Part shown: piece after piece, positions 1 through 4,979 of the stretch
How positions within the stretch are numbered: position 1 is the stretch's first letter
Layout: every line of letters begins with the position of its first letter
Assembly (NCBI GenBank): GCA_025457785.1
Contig: JALOTS010000148.1
Coordinates: 1 to 5,882 of the forward strand
DNA length: 5,882 bases
Source: Pontiellaceae bacterium
GTDB taxonomy: Bacteria > Verrucomicrobiota > Kiritimatiellia > Kiritimatiellales > Tichowtungiaceae
Direction: 5' to 3'
Made by a program: the position numbers and the translations under genes
Notes under the pieces: generated by a model
Database searches by the model: none
What the model was told of the DNA's origin: nothing
What the model saw: the letters and a program-made list of their open reading frames with translations, nothing else

Positions 1-1
1 G

Positions 2-316
2 GAGTTTGTCGCGTCCATTGCGACCGTGCTTGCGGATATGCAGAAAAACCTGTTTGACCGCGCTCTGGCATTCCGTACGGAAAACACACGGGAAATCGAT
101 ACATGGGATGAGTTCGTGAACTTCTTTAAAGAGGGCCGCGGCGGGTTTGCACTCGCGCACTGGGACGGAACGGAAGAGACAGAGCAGAAAATTAATGACG
201 AATTATCTGTAACCATTCGCTGCATTCCGTTTGATTATGAAAAGAACGGATCCGGCGCATGTGTATGCAGCGGACGGCCCAGTCGGGGCCGCGTGGTTTT
301 TGCAAAGAGCTATTAA
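2..316 (+). CDS. proS: Prolyl-tRNA synthetase, type 3, C-terminal end (5' truncated by window)
   Basis: Class II prolyl-tRNA synthetase joins proline to tRNA(Pro) in the cytoplasm. Only the last 104 residues are visible; the reading frame is open to the window's left edge. The fragment holds the helix after the anticodon-binding domain (QKNLFDRALAFR) and the C-terminal domain typical of type-3 (archaeal/eukaryote-like) ProRS: GGFALAHWDGTEETEQKI, TIRCIPFDYEK, then GRPSRGRVVFAKSY. The terminal tyrosine is a hallmark of this type. From my memory of the Thermus enzyme, the zinc ligands there are four Cys in HC-x4-C and C-x2-C. Here the first pair is replaced (HWDGTEET) and the second is altered (ACVCSG), so a normal zinc site is unlikely, as in many bacterial members. 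Catalytic motifs lie outside the window. The stop is TAA at 314-316. The next gene starts 17 bp downstream and is probably cotranscribed. Confidence 0.95.
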   Translation, partial: EFVASIATVLADMQKNLFDRALAFRTENTREIDTWDEFVNFFKEGRGGFALAHWDGTEETEQKINDELSVTIRCIPFDYEKNGSGACVCSGRPSRGRVVFAKSY

Positions 317-320
317 CGCA

Positions 321-326
321 AAGGAG
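321..326 (+). promoter_or_regulatory. Shine-Dalgarno site that fixes the start of the 334-924 gene
   Basis: AAGGAG lies 7 nt before the ATG at 334. It is the strongest ribosome-binding site in the window. It rules out the upstream in-frame start at 259, which would overlap the conserved end of proS. Confidence 0.85.
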
Positions 327-333
327 AGGTTTT

Positions 334-924
334 ATGGCCAATGGTAAATTTAAGATTAAGGGAACAAAGGATTTTCTGGTCGCGTCCGTTTTCTGCGGTT
401 TTATGTGTATTTGGTCGATTCGGGATGCCTGGTTCCCGACGGAAAAAGTTTTAAAAAGGCATCCGCTGGAGTTTCCGGTTTCTTTCAAAACATCGGGAGT
501 GGTGAAAGAAATTCACGTTAAACCGAAGGAAGAAATTAAAGGTAAAATTTTGCTGGCCAGTCTTTCTGACGATGCGTACCGCGCCAAAGTGACGGAGGCC
601 GAGGCCGCGTTTGAGGCGGCAAAAGCCGCGAAAGATCCGGCAGCGGAAGAAAAATGGGCGGCGTTAATGAAAGCACGCGAGGAGTTGAGTCTGTGTTCGA
701 TTTACAACACGGATTATAAAGTGAAAACGACGCATGGTGAAGATGTCTTACATGGTGTTGTTGAACGAATTACGGCCGCCCCCGCGACGCATATTGACGC
801 AGGTGCCGCCGTGATGATCATTAAGCCGGCGGACACGTTTTATTTATTCAACAAAACCCTGGCGGTTCTGATGTTTATCGGAACGCTGGTTTCTTTGATT
901 TTTCACCGGATTGCATCCAAATAA
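334..924 (+). CDS. Small two-helix membrane protein with an HlyD/lipoyl-like domain, function unknown
   Basis: A 196-residue protein I cannot name. A hydrophobic segment at about residues 13-28 (FLVASVFCGFMCIW) and a second at about 171-191 (LAVLMFIGTLVSLIF) flank a soluble domain. In that domain, residues 48-77 (SGVVKEIHVKPKEEIKG) and 130-164 (HGVVERITAAPATHIDAG) look like the two halves of a barrel-sandwich hybrid (biotinyl/lipoyl or membrane-fusion fold: G-V-x-x-I-x-V...G). Between them, about residues 78-118 form an Ala/Glu/Lys-rich helical hairpin. Membrane fusion proteins of efflux pumps have this order, but they usually have one N-terminal helix and a longer adaptor. Here the domain is short and a second helix closes the protein, so both ends would be cytoplasmic and the domain extracytoplasmic. 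No pump gene is adjacent. The start at 334 is set by AAGGAG. Role unknown; the fold assignment is inference. Confidence 0.85.
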   Translation: MANGKFKIKGTKDFLVASVFCGFMCIWSIRDAWFPTEKVLKRHPLEFPVSFKTSGVVKEIHVKPKEEIKGKILLASLSDDAYRAKVTEAEAAFEAAKAAKDPAAEEKWAALMKAREELSLCSIYNTDYKVKTTHGEDVLHGVVERITAAPATHIDAGAAVMIIKPADTFYLFNKTLAVLMFIGTLVSLIFHRIASK

Positions 925-945
925 AAAAACGATGTTGAATAGAGC

Positions 946-973
946 TTGACCATGCAATCTTCCGTACTAAGAT
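946..973 (+). promoter_or_regulatory. Putative sigma70-type promoter P1 upstream of the HU-like gene
   Basis: TTGACC (946-951, five of six matches to the -35 consensus) is followed after 16 bp by TAAGAT (968-973, four of six to the -10 consensus). It lies about 70 bp before the HU-like start codon, in the only sizeable plus-strand gap. The same layout recurs exactly 40 bp downstream. Confidence 0.5.
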
Positions 974-985
974 GGCGGCCTTTTC

Positions 986-1013
986 TTGAACTGTAACGTG
1001 TTACAGCTAAGAT
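986..1013 (+). promoter_or_regulatory. Putative promoter P2, a 40-bp-shifted copy of P1
   Basis: TTGAAC (986-991), 16 bp, then TAAGAT (1008-1013). The shared CTTGA...CTAAGAT skeleton is displaced from P1 by exactly 40 bp, with identical internal spacing. Transcription would begin near 1020, leaving a leader of about 24 nt before the HU-like ATG. The spacer is filled by a near-perfect palindrome. The overlapping GATAAT (1011-1016) is a closer -10 match but leaves a 19-bp spacer. Confidence 0.45.
991..1006 (+). promoter_or_regulatory. 16-bp palindrome, candidate operator
   Basis: CTGTAAC-GT-GTTACAG has two perfect 7-bp arms and a 2-bp centre. It lies between the -35 and -10 hexamers of P2 (overlapping the last -35 base) and downstream of P1, where a bound dimeric repressor would block both. 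The 2-nt centre and the lack of a following T-run make an RNA terminator unlikely. The regulator is not visible in the window. Confidence 0.45.
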
Positions 1014-1043
1014 AATTCGAAACAAAAAAAACGAGGGGAAATT

Positions 1044-1325
1044 ATGACAAAAAGAGATTTAGTCGTTCGCATCGCCGATGAGACCGGGCTGATTCAGCAG
1101 GATGTGGCGTCCATCCTCCAGAAATCACTGGATTATATTGTAGAAGCTCTTCAAAACGGCGAAACGGTTGAATTCCGCAATTTCGGCGTGTTTGAAATCA
1201 ATACCCGCAAATCACGGATCGGACGCAATCCAAACAAGCCGGAAGATGTTGTGACGATTCCGGAACGGCGGGTCGTTAAATTCAAACCCGGCAAAATCAT
1301 GAAGAAGCAGGTCACCGGCATCTAG
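1044..1325 (+). CDS. HU/IHF-family DNA-binding protein
   Basis: A 93-residue nucleoid-associated protein that binds and bends DNA as a dimer. The N-terminal helices (MTKRDLVVRIADETG...) are followed by the family signature around residues 43-65 (VEFRNFGVFEINTRKSRIGRNPN). Pro64 sits at the tip of the beta-arm, where the DNA-intercalating proline lies in IHF and HU. Basic residues and FKPGK (80-84) close the domain. RNFGVFEI and the C-terminal RRVVKFKPGKIMKKQV are somewhat more IHF-like than HU-like. The common TGE after RNP is replaced by KPED. Length is normal for the family. GAGGGG (1033-1038) lies 5 nt before the ATG. The gene is preceded by tandem promoter-like elements with a palindrome and ends 3 bp before hisS, so it probably leads a transcript. 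I do not assign ihfA, ihfB or hup. Confidence 0.95.
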   Translation: MTKRDLVVRIADETGLIQQDVASILQKSLDYIVEALQNGETVEFRNFGVFEINTRKSRIGRNPNKPEDVVTIPERRVVKFKPGKIMKKQVTGI

Positions 1326-1328
1326 CCC

Positions 1329-2582
1329 ATGGCATCTGTTTCGCACCAGCCCGTTCAGGGCATGTCGGATATTGCCTCCCCGGACATTGCGCTCTGGCAG
1401 ATGATCGAGCAGCGGGCGCGCGGAATTTTCGCGCGTTACCGTTTTTCGGAAGTCCGCACACCTGTCCTTGAAAAGCTGGAGCTGTTTACCCATTCGCTGG
1501 GCGATACCACGGATGTGGTCACCAAAGAAATGTACATGCTGGAGGATCGCGGCGGGCGAAAGCTTGCTTTGCGGCCCGAAGGGACGGCCGGTGCCGTTCG
1601 TTATGTCGCATCCGGCGGAGAAGAATCGTCTAATGCCCGCATTTTTTATATGGGCCCGATGTTCCGCTGTGAACGCCCGCAGGCCGGACGCAAAAGGCAG
1701 TTTCATCAGATCGGCGTGGAAGCGGTCGGCGTGCCGAATCCGCTGGCCGATGCCGAAGTGATTGCTTTACAAGTGCATTTGTTGTCGGCATGGGGACTTG
1801 AAGGCGCTGAAATCCGTCTCAATACCATCGGATTGCCGGAAGACCGTGCGGCGGTAGTCAGCGGTCTGCGCGAAGCGATTCGTCCCCGCCTGCATGAACT
1901 GCCGGAAGAGGCGCGGCAGCGCTTTGAAACCAACGTTTTGCGGCTGCTCGATTCAAAAGATCCGGAAGTGCAGAAAGTTATTTCCGGTGTTCCTCCGGTG
2001 ATTGAATTTATGAGCGCGGCATCGCGTGCCTATCTTGACACGGTGATTGCAACGCTTCGCAAACTGGAGATTCATGTCGAGGTCGATGCTTCTCTTGTTC
2101 GCGGTCTTGACTATTATGTTCACACGGTTTGGGAAGTGGTACACGGCGGACTGGGCGCACAGAACGCACTCGCGGGCGGCGGGCGCTATCGCATCGATGT
2201 GGGCGGCAAGAGGATTGACGGAGTCGGGTTTGCGATGGGCGTGGAGAGGGTTATCGCCGCACTGGAAGCGACCGGGATTACCGCCGCACAATTTGCTCCG
2301 CCGCCGCCGGTTTTTATTGTTTCTCTCGGCGAAGCGGCGCTGAATGAAAATCTGCTTCTGATGCAAATGCTGCGTCAGCGCGGAGTCGCCTGCGAAATGG
2401 AGCTGTCCGCCCGCAAGGTGCAGGCGCAGATGCGCCGTGCCGACAGGAGCGGCGCACAGCGGGTTATCATTCGCGGCGACAGCGAACTCGAAAAAGGAAT
2501 ATTTGTTTTGAAAAATATGATCGACGGCACACAACAGGAAGTTGAACTGCCGGAGCTGATGTGCGCGCTGGAGAAAAGTTGA
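1329..2582 (+). CDS. hisS: Histidyl-tRNA synthetase
   Basis: Class II synthetase of 417 residues (normal length) that charges tRNA(His) with histidine in the cytoplasm. Motif 1 lies around 42-70 (EVRTPVLEKLELFTHSLGD). Motif 2 spans 106-131 (FYMGPMFRCERPQAGRKRQF). The HisRS-specific LVRGLDYY (256-263) carries the catalytic arginine. AGGGRY lies at 282-287 and motif 3 (GVGFAMGVER) at 298-307. The anticodon-binding domain runs from about 328 to the end (SGAQRVIIRGDSELEKG, VLKNM). The usual GRYD is GRYR here, with a loop about three residues shorter. The start at 1329 keeps the N-terminal 'QGMSDI' that matches the family's RG-x-x-D-I. It lies 3 bp after the HU-like stop with no clear Shine-Dalgarno (only AGGT about 16 nt upstream), so translation is probably coupled. 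Confidence 0.97.
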   Translation: MASVSHQPVQGMSDIASPDIALWQMIEQRARGIFARYRFSEVRTPVLEKLELFTHSLGDTTDVVTKEMYMLEDRGGRKLALRPEGTAGAVRYVASGGEESSNARIFYMGPMFRCERPQAGRKRQFHQIGVEAVGVPNPLADAEVIALQVHLLSAWGLEGAEIRLNTIGLPEDRAAVVSGLREAIRPRLHELPEEARQRFETNVLRLLDSKDPEVQKVISGVPPVIEFMSAASRAYLDTVIATLRKLEIHVEVDASLVRGLDYYVHTVWEVVHGGLGAQNALAGGGRYRIDVGGKRIDGVGFAMGVERVIAALEATGITAAQFAPPPPVFIVSLGEAALNENLLLMQMLRQRGVACEMELSARKVQAQMRRADRSGAQRVIIRGDSELEKGIFVLKNMIDGTQQEVELPELMCALEKS

Positions 2583-2588
2583 GGTATA

Positions 2589-2846
2589 ATGCCAACCATT
2601 TTATACATCAACGGCTGGCGTTTTTTTTTCTATATGAACGAGGGAAACGAACCTCCGCATATTCATTGCATCAAGGCGGATTGCGATGCTAAATACTGGC
2701 TGGATACGGTCTCGTTTGACATTATCGCCGCTTATGAATACAACGTGTCTCCGGCGGATCGAAAAGCGGTCCGGAGAATTATTTTCACGCACTTCGACTA
2801 TATCGCCGAAAAGTGGATGGAATTTCAAAGGAACGGTCGTGAATAA
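2589..2846 (+). CDS. DUF4160 family protein
   Basis: An 85-residue protein of the DUF4160 family; no molecular function is established to my knowledge. The family features are visible: MPTILYINGWRFFFY at the N-terminus, GNEPPHIH (residues 20-27), then DAKYWLD, and a C-terminal helix ending EKWMEFQR. The His pair in PPHIH is the conserved feature most like a catalytic or metal site. The gene follows hisS by 6 bp, and its GAGG (2581-2584) overlaps the hisS TGA, so it is translated close behind hisS. It overlaps the next gene by 8 bp. DUF4160 genes often pair with DUF2442 genes, as here, and the small overlapping layout recalls toxin-antitoxin loci, but that role is inference. The first 30 bp of the gene form a hairpin followed by nine T. 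Confidence 0.93.
   Translation: MPTILYINGWRFFFYMNEGNEPPHIHCIKADCDAKYWLDTVSFDIIAAYEYNVSPADRKAVRRIIFTHFDYIAEKWMEFQRNGRE
2590..2629 (+). terminator. Terminator-like hairpin plus T9 inside the start of the DUF4160 gene
   Basis: GCCAACC (2591-2597) pairs with GGCTGGC (2613-2619) at six of seven positions, with a possible outer U-G pair. Nine T follow almost at once (2621-2629), separated only by G2620. This is the layout of an intrinsic terminator, though the 15-nt loop is large. It begins 8 bp after the hisS stop. It may end or attenuate hisS transcripts, or simply follow from the conserved codons for GWRFFFY. Confidence 0.35.
2827..2832 (+). promoter_or_regulatory. Shine-Dalgarno site that fixes the GTG start of the DUF2442 gene
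   Basis: AAAGGA lies 6 nt before the GTG at 2839, inside the end of the DUF4160 gene. It supports the GTG start over the upstream in-frame ATG at 2686, which would overlap most of the DUF4160 gene. Confidence 0.75.
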
Positions 2847-3126
2847 ACTTCATCAGGTTCAGGGAGTCAGGTTTAAAGAAGGCCGGATGTTTCTGGCCGT
2901 GGACGGACGGGAAGTCGTTTGTCCGCTGGCGGAGATTTCTCCCCGTTTGCTCAACGCATCTGCTGAGGCTCGGGAAAACTTTAGGATTTCCCCTTCCGGT
3001 TACGGGATTCACTGGCCCGATTGCGATGAAGATTTATCCATTGATGCGTTGCTTGGTGTCCGGCACGACGCACCGATGATTGCGGCGGAAGAGCCGGGCG
3101 AATATAAAATTTCCAACAACCCTTAA
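2839..3126 (+). CDS. DUF2442 family protein (GTG start)
   Basis: A 95-residue protein of the DUF2442 family, function unknown. It shows the family pattern in order: N-terminal HQVQGVRFKEGRMFLAVDGREV, PLAEISPRLLNASAEAREN (about 29-47), and the diagnostic GYGIHWPDCDEDLSIDALLG (54-73). The tail (74-95) is charged and variable. I chose the GTG at 2839 because it has a Shine-Dalgarno 6 nt upstream and starts just before the conserved domain. Initiation is 8 bp inside the DUF4160 gene, so the two are translationally coupled and probably work together. A DNA-binding or antitoxin-like role is conceivable from the paired layout but is not shown by any motif I can see. The stop TAA (3124-3126) is the first triplet of a tandem 7-bp repeat. 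Confidence 0.9.
   Translation: MNKLHQVQGVRFKEGRMFLAVDGREVVCPLAEISPRLLNASAEARENFRISPSGYGIHWPDCDEDLSIDALLGVRHDAPMIAAEEPGEYKISNNP
3080..3108 (+). promoter_or_regulatory. Possible weak promoter for aspS inside the end of the DUF2442 gene
   Basis: TTGCGG (3080-3085, three of six to -35) and TATAAA (3103-3108, five of six to -10) are 17 bp apart. Transcription would start near 3115, about 33 nt before the aspS ATG. The -35 match is poor. It gains some weight because a terminator-like structure lies upstream at 2590-2629. Confidence 0.25.
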
Positions 3127-3144
3127 CTGATAACTGGTAACTGA
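3124..3144 (+). repeat. Three tandem heptamers TAACTGR before aspS
   Basis: TAACTGA (3124-3130), TAACTGG (3131-3137) and TAACTGA (3138-3144) are head-to-tail copies. Because the unit is 7 bp, the TAA of each copy falls in a different frame, giving a stop in all three plus-strand frames. The first TAA is the DUF2442 stop codon. The array fills almost the whole gap before aspS. Confidence 0.85.
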
Positions 3145-3147
3145 ATT

Positions 3148-4935
3148 ATGCATACATATCGTACACACACCTGCGGGCAGCTTCGTAAAGAAAACGTCGG
3201 ACAGACCGTGCGTCTCTCCGGCTGGGTCAATACTATTCGTGATCACGGCGGCGTCCTGTTCATCGACCTGCGCGACCACTATGGCATCACCCAGATTGTG
3301 ATCAGTCCTGACAAAGCCTTCTATAAAGATATCGAGCACTGGCGCGTAGAAAGTGTTCTCTGTTTTACAGGAAATGTTGTTGCTCGCGATGCGTCGGCGG
3401 TGAACCCGAAACTGGTGACCGGGGAAATCGAACTGGTTGCCGAGACCATGGAAGTCCTCGGCGAGTGCTCGGTTATTCCGTTTCAGGTCAACAAGGAGGA
3501 GGAGTGTTCCGAGGCACTGCGCCTGAAATACCGCTTCCTCGATCTGCGCCGCAAGAGCCTGCACGACAATATTGTTCTGCGCTCCAAAGTGATTTCCCGG
3601 ATGCGCCAGTTGATGACAGAGCAGGGCTTTCTGGAATACCAGACACCGATTCTCACCAGCTCGTCGCCTGAAGGCGCACGCGACTACCTCGTGCCGAGCC
3701 GCGTGCATCCCGGCAAGTTTTACGCATTGCCGCAGGCCCCGCAGCAGTTCAAGCAGCTTTTGATGGTTTCCGGCTTCGACCGCTACTTCCAGATCGCGCC
3801 CTGTTTCCGCGATGAAGATGCCCGTGCCGACCGCTCGCCCGGCGAGTTCTATCAGCTCGATATGGAGCTGAGTTTCGCCACGCAGGACGATGTCATTGCC
3901 GTGAACGAAAAACTGCTGGAAACCATTTTTTCGGAGTTCAGTGATAAGAAGGCCGATAAGGCTCCGTTCATTCGCATTCCGTATCTTGAATCCATGGATA
4001 AATACGGTTCCGACAAGCCCGACCTGCGCAATCCTCTCTTTATGCAGAATGCCAGTGAGATTTTCCGCACCTGCGGTTTCAAGGCGTTCGCCGGGGTGGT
4101 CGAAAAGGGCGGCGTGGTTAAAACCATCGCGGTCAAGGGATGCGCCGGACAGCCGCGCAAATTCTTCGACGACATGGTTGCATTTGCACAGTCGGTCGGT
4201 GCCAAAGGTCTCGGCTATATCAGTTGGGCGGACGGCGAAGCCAAAGGTCCGATCGCCAAGTTTCTCAGCGCGGATGAACTCGCGCAGCTCAAGGCGCTCG
4301 GCGGAGTCGGCGACGGCGACACGATGTTTTTTATCGCGGATGTACTCAAAACCGCGCAGAGCATCGGAGGGGCTGTCCGCACCGAATTGGCCAACCGCCT
4401 CGATTTGCTCGAAAAAGATGTGTTCCGGTTCTGCTGGATTGTTGATTTTCCGATGTTTGAACTCGACGATGAAGGCAAAGTGGCCTTCAGCCACAATCCG
4501 TTCTCCATGCCGCAGGGCGGTATGGACGCACTGCTGACCAAAGATCCGCTCGATGTGCTGGCATACCAGTATGATATCGTGTGCAACGGTACCGAACTGT
4601 CGTCCGGCGCTGTGCGTAACCACAGCCCGGAGCTGATGATCAAGGCATTCGATATCGCTGGCTACGGCAAAGAGGTGGTTGAAAGGAAATTCCCGGCGCT
4701 GCACCGCGCTTTCCAGTATGGTGCGCCGCCGCACGCGGGAATTGCTCCGGGCGTGGATCGTATCGTCATGTTGTTGGCCGATGAGCCGAACATCCGCGAA
4801 GTCATTGCCTTCCCGATGAACCAGAAGGCCGAAGACCTGCTGATGGGTGCGCCCGGTGAAGTGGAGCTCAAGCAGTTGCGCGAGCTGCACATCAAACTCA
4901 ACCTGCCGAAAAAGGCGGAAGACGGGCAGGCATAA
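3148..4935 (+). CDS. aspS: Aspartyl-tRNA synthetase, bacterial type, probably non-discriminating
   Basis: Class II synthetase of 595 residues (normal for the bacterial type with the GAD insert) that charges tRNA(Asp). An N-terminal OB-fold anticodon-binding domain (about 1-105; LSGWVNTIRDHGG) is followed by the catalytic core: the SPEGARDYLVPSR loop (173-185), LPQAPQQFKQLLM (194-206) and motif 2 FRDEDARADRSPGEFYQLD (220-238). The GAD insert spans about 290-425. Motif 3 is GAPPHAGIAPGVDRIVMLL (525-543), with Arg538. Motif 2 has one residue more than the E. coli PEFTQ form; as I recall, alphaproteobacteria share this variant. His33 and Ser83 align with His31 and Gly81 of the non-discriminating Pseudomonas enzyme rather than Leu and Lys of E. 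coli. There is no Shine-Dalgarno before the ATG; the leader is a heptamer repeat. It converges with ridA. Confidence 0.97.
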   Translation: MHTYRTHTCGQLRKENVGQTVRLSGWVNTIRDHGGVLFIDLRDHYGITQIVISPDKAFYKDIEHWRVESVLCFTGNVVARDASAVNPKLVTGEIELVAETMEVLGECSVIPFQVNKEEECSEALRLKYRFLDLRRKSLHDNIVLRSKVISRMRQLMTEQGFLEYQTPILTSSSPEGARDYLVPSRVHPGKFYALPQAPQQFKQLLMVSGFDRYFQIAPCFRDEDARADRSPGEFYQLDMELSFATQDDVIAVNEKLLETIFSEFSDKKADKAPFIRIPYLESMDKYGSDKPDLRNPLFMQNASEIFRTCGFKAFAGVVEKGGVVKTIAVKGCAGQPRKFFDDMVAFAQSVGAKGLGYISWADGEAKGPIAKFLSADELAQLKALGGVGDGDTMFFIADVLKTAQSIGGAVRTELANRLDLLEKDVFRFCWIVDFPMFELDDEGKVAFSHNPFSMPQGGMDALLTKDPLDVLAYQYDIVCNGTELSSGAVRNHSPELMIKAFDIAGYGKEVVERKFPALHRAFQYGAPPHAGIAPGVDRIVMLLADEPNIREVIAFPMNQKAEDLLMGAPGEVELKQLRELHIKLNLPKKAEDGQA

Positions 4936-4957
4936 CCAGCCGGTTCACAGAAATATC

Positions 4958-4979
4958 AGATTCTTCGGTCGAAAAATCT
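4958..4979. terminator. Imperfect 22-bp palindrome between convergent aspS and ridA
   Basis: AGATTCTTCG (4958-4967) pairs with CGAAAAATCT (4970-4979) at nine of ten positions around a GT centre. It fills the middle of the 42-bp gap and reaches 2 bp into the ridA stop codon. The position suits a shared bidirectional terminator. The stem is AT-rich and neither side is followed by a proper T-run, so the call is weak. Confidence 0.3.

Noticed and set aside
259..333. Upstream in-frame start extending the 334-924 gene into proS
   Set aside because: It would overlap the conserved end of proS, and the AAGGAG before 334 gives a better start.
991..1006. Palindrome as a rho-independent terminator or riboswitch stem
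   Set aside because: The loop is only 2-4 nt, no T-run follows, and it sits within promoter-like sequence, so a DNA operator fits better.
2585..2590. Perfect TATAAT hexamer before the DUF4160 gene as a -10 element
   Set aside because: No -35-like hexamer lies 15-19 bp upstream (TGCGCG at 2562-2567), and the last bases belong to the ATG itself. Chance overlap is likelier.
2686..2838. Upstream ATG extending the DUF2442 gene
   Set aside because: It would overlap most of the DUF4160 gene and add sequence with no family similarity. The GTG at 2839 has its own Shine-Dalgarno and starts at the domain edge.
3034..4890. Very long minus-strand open frame (618 codons) opposite aspS
   Set aside because: It lies antisense to a clear aspS with all its motifs. 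Its product is rich in His, Arg and Gln, as expected from the complement of codon-biased GC-rich coding sequence, and shows no recognised domain.
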